Of a stretch of 42,672 bases of DNA, positions 42,501-42,672 are shown in pieces. Under the pieces are notes generated by a model. The model was given only the letters and a program-made list of their open reading frames with translations, did no database searches and was not told the origin of the DNA. Origin of the DNA: CAYXXZ01 sp964469165 (lineage in GTDB: Bacteria; Pseudomonadota; Gammaproteobacteria; Pseudomonadales; Porticoccaceae); contig CAYXXZ010000014.1 in NCBI GenBank assembly GCA_964469165.1, forward strand, positions 1-42,672, read 5' to 3'. Every line of letters starts with the position of its first letter. Position 1 is the stretch's first letter. Made by a program: the position numbers and the translations under genes.

Positions 42501-42672
42501 ATGACTGTAATTCGCCAGGATGATGTGATTCAAAGTGTCGCTGACGCCCTGCAATTCATTTCCTATTACCATCCCGTCGACTTCATCGACGCCGTTCACG
42601 AAGCCTACCAGCGCGAAGAGTCGAAGGCGGCCAAGGATGCGCTGTCGCAAATCCTCATCAATTCGCGCATGT
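42501..42672 (+). CDS. Class I fumarate hydratase, N-terminal part (truncated by window)
   Basis: The frame from ATG 42501 runs open to the window end (57 codons): TVIRQDDVIQSVADALQFIS, then YYHPVDFIDAVHEAYQREES and AAKDALSQILINSRM. This is the conserved start of the iron-sulfur class I fumarases of the shorter FumA/TtdA-like type, which interconvert fumarate and malate in the citric-acid cycle. The cluster-binding cysteines and catalytic region lie beyond the window. It marks the return to housekeeping sequence after the accessory region. Confidence 0.85.
   Translation, partial: MTVIRQDDVIQSVADALQFISYYHPVDFIDAVHEAYQREESKAAKDALSQILINSRM

Overview
The window is a GC-rich bacterial chromosome segment, most likely from a gammaproteobacterium. 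The signs are a PrtD/HlyD/TolC-type type I exporter, CRP-like operators with the E. coli consensus, a class I fumarase and REP/RAYT-type repeats. I cannot name the genus from sequence alone. It is an accessory, envelope-oriented region. I read no tRNA, rRNA or CRISPR.

Layout. 1-1505: the 3' part of an SGNH-type O-acyltransferase and a convergent methyltransferase. 1593-2316: a RAYT transposase flanked on both sides by its probable REP-like repeats. 2293-7454: a CHASE2-type class III adenylate cyclase on the minus strand, then a FecR-domain protein and a TPR/beta-barrel outer-membrane protein on the plus strand. 7455-8400: repeat-rich spacer. 8525-13798: a cysteine-free 1757-residue DUF4214/RTX protein with strong expression signals and a rho-independent terminator. 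13959-15862: an Rpn/DUF4351 nuclease and a second Y1 transposase. 15994-25968: a six-gene biosynthetic cluster (P-loop kinase, cyanophycin-synthetase-like ATP-grasp ligase, FAD amine oxidase, threonine-synthase-like PLP enzyme, AMP-ligase, and an AMP-ligase/ATP-grasp fusion) with no carrier protein that I can see. 26141-26693: parDE toxin-antitoxin. 26853-32735: five glycosyltransferases. 32919-33766: two small uncharacterised genes. 33999-38422: a complete type I secretion operon. 38422-41993: a WbpM/CapD-type nucleotide-sugar dehydratase/epimerase overlapping an isopropylmalate/citramalate-synthase-like gene. 42501-end: the start of a class I fumarate hydratase.

Two systems stand out. First, CRP-type boxes (two perfect TGTGA-N6-TCACA, one CGTGA-N6-TCACG inside a longer dyad) lie upstream of the FecR/outer-membrane operon, the RTX gene and the type I exporter operon, and a membrane adenylate cyclase is encoded in the same neighbourhood. 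I infer a cAMP-responsive surface-protein regulon: sensing cyclase, cAMP-CRP, RTX surface protein and its exporter, perhaps with glycosylation by the intervening enzymes. Second, the 15994-25968 cluster looks like an NRPS-independent route to an amino-acid-derived amide or small peptide. Its two ATP-grasp ligases resemble cyanophycin synthetase but end in what look like degenerate remnants of the Mur-ligase half, and one is fused to an adenylating enzyme.

About twenty copies of a GTAG-bounded palindrome (arms GTAGGGGCAATT / AATTGCCCCTAC) fill the intergenic spaces. They form three local tandem arrays, and in three genes a copy supplies the stop codon.
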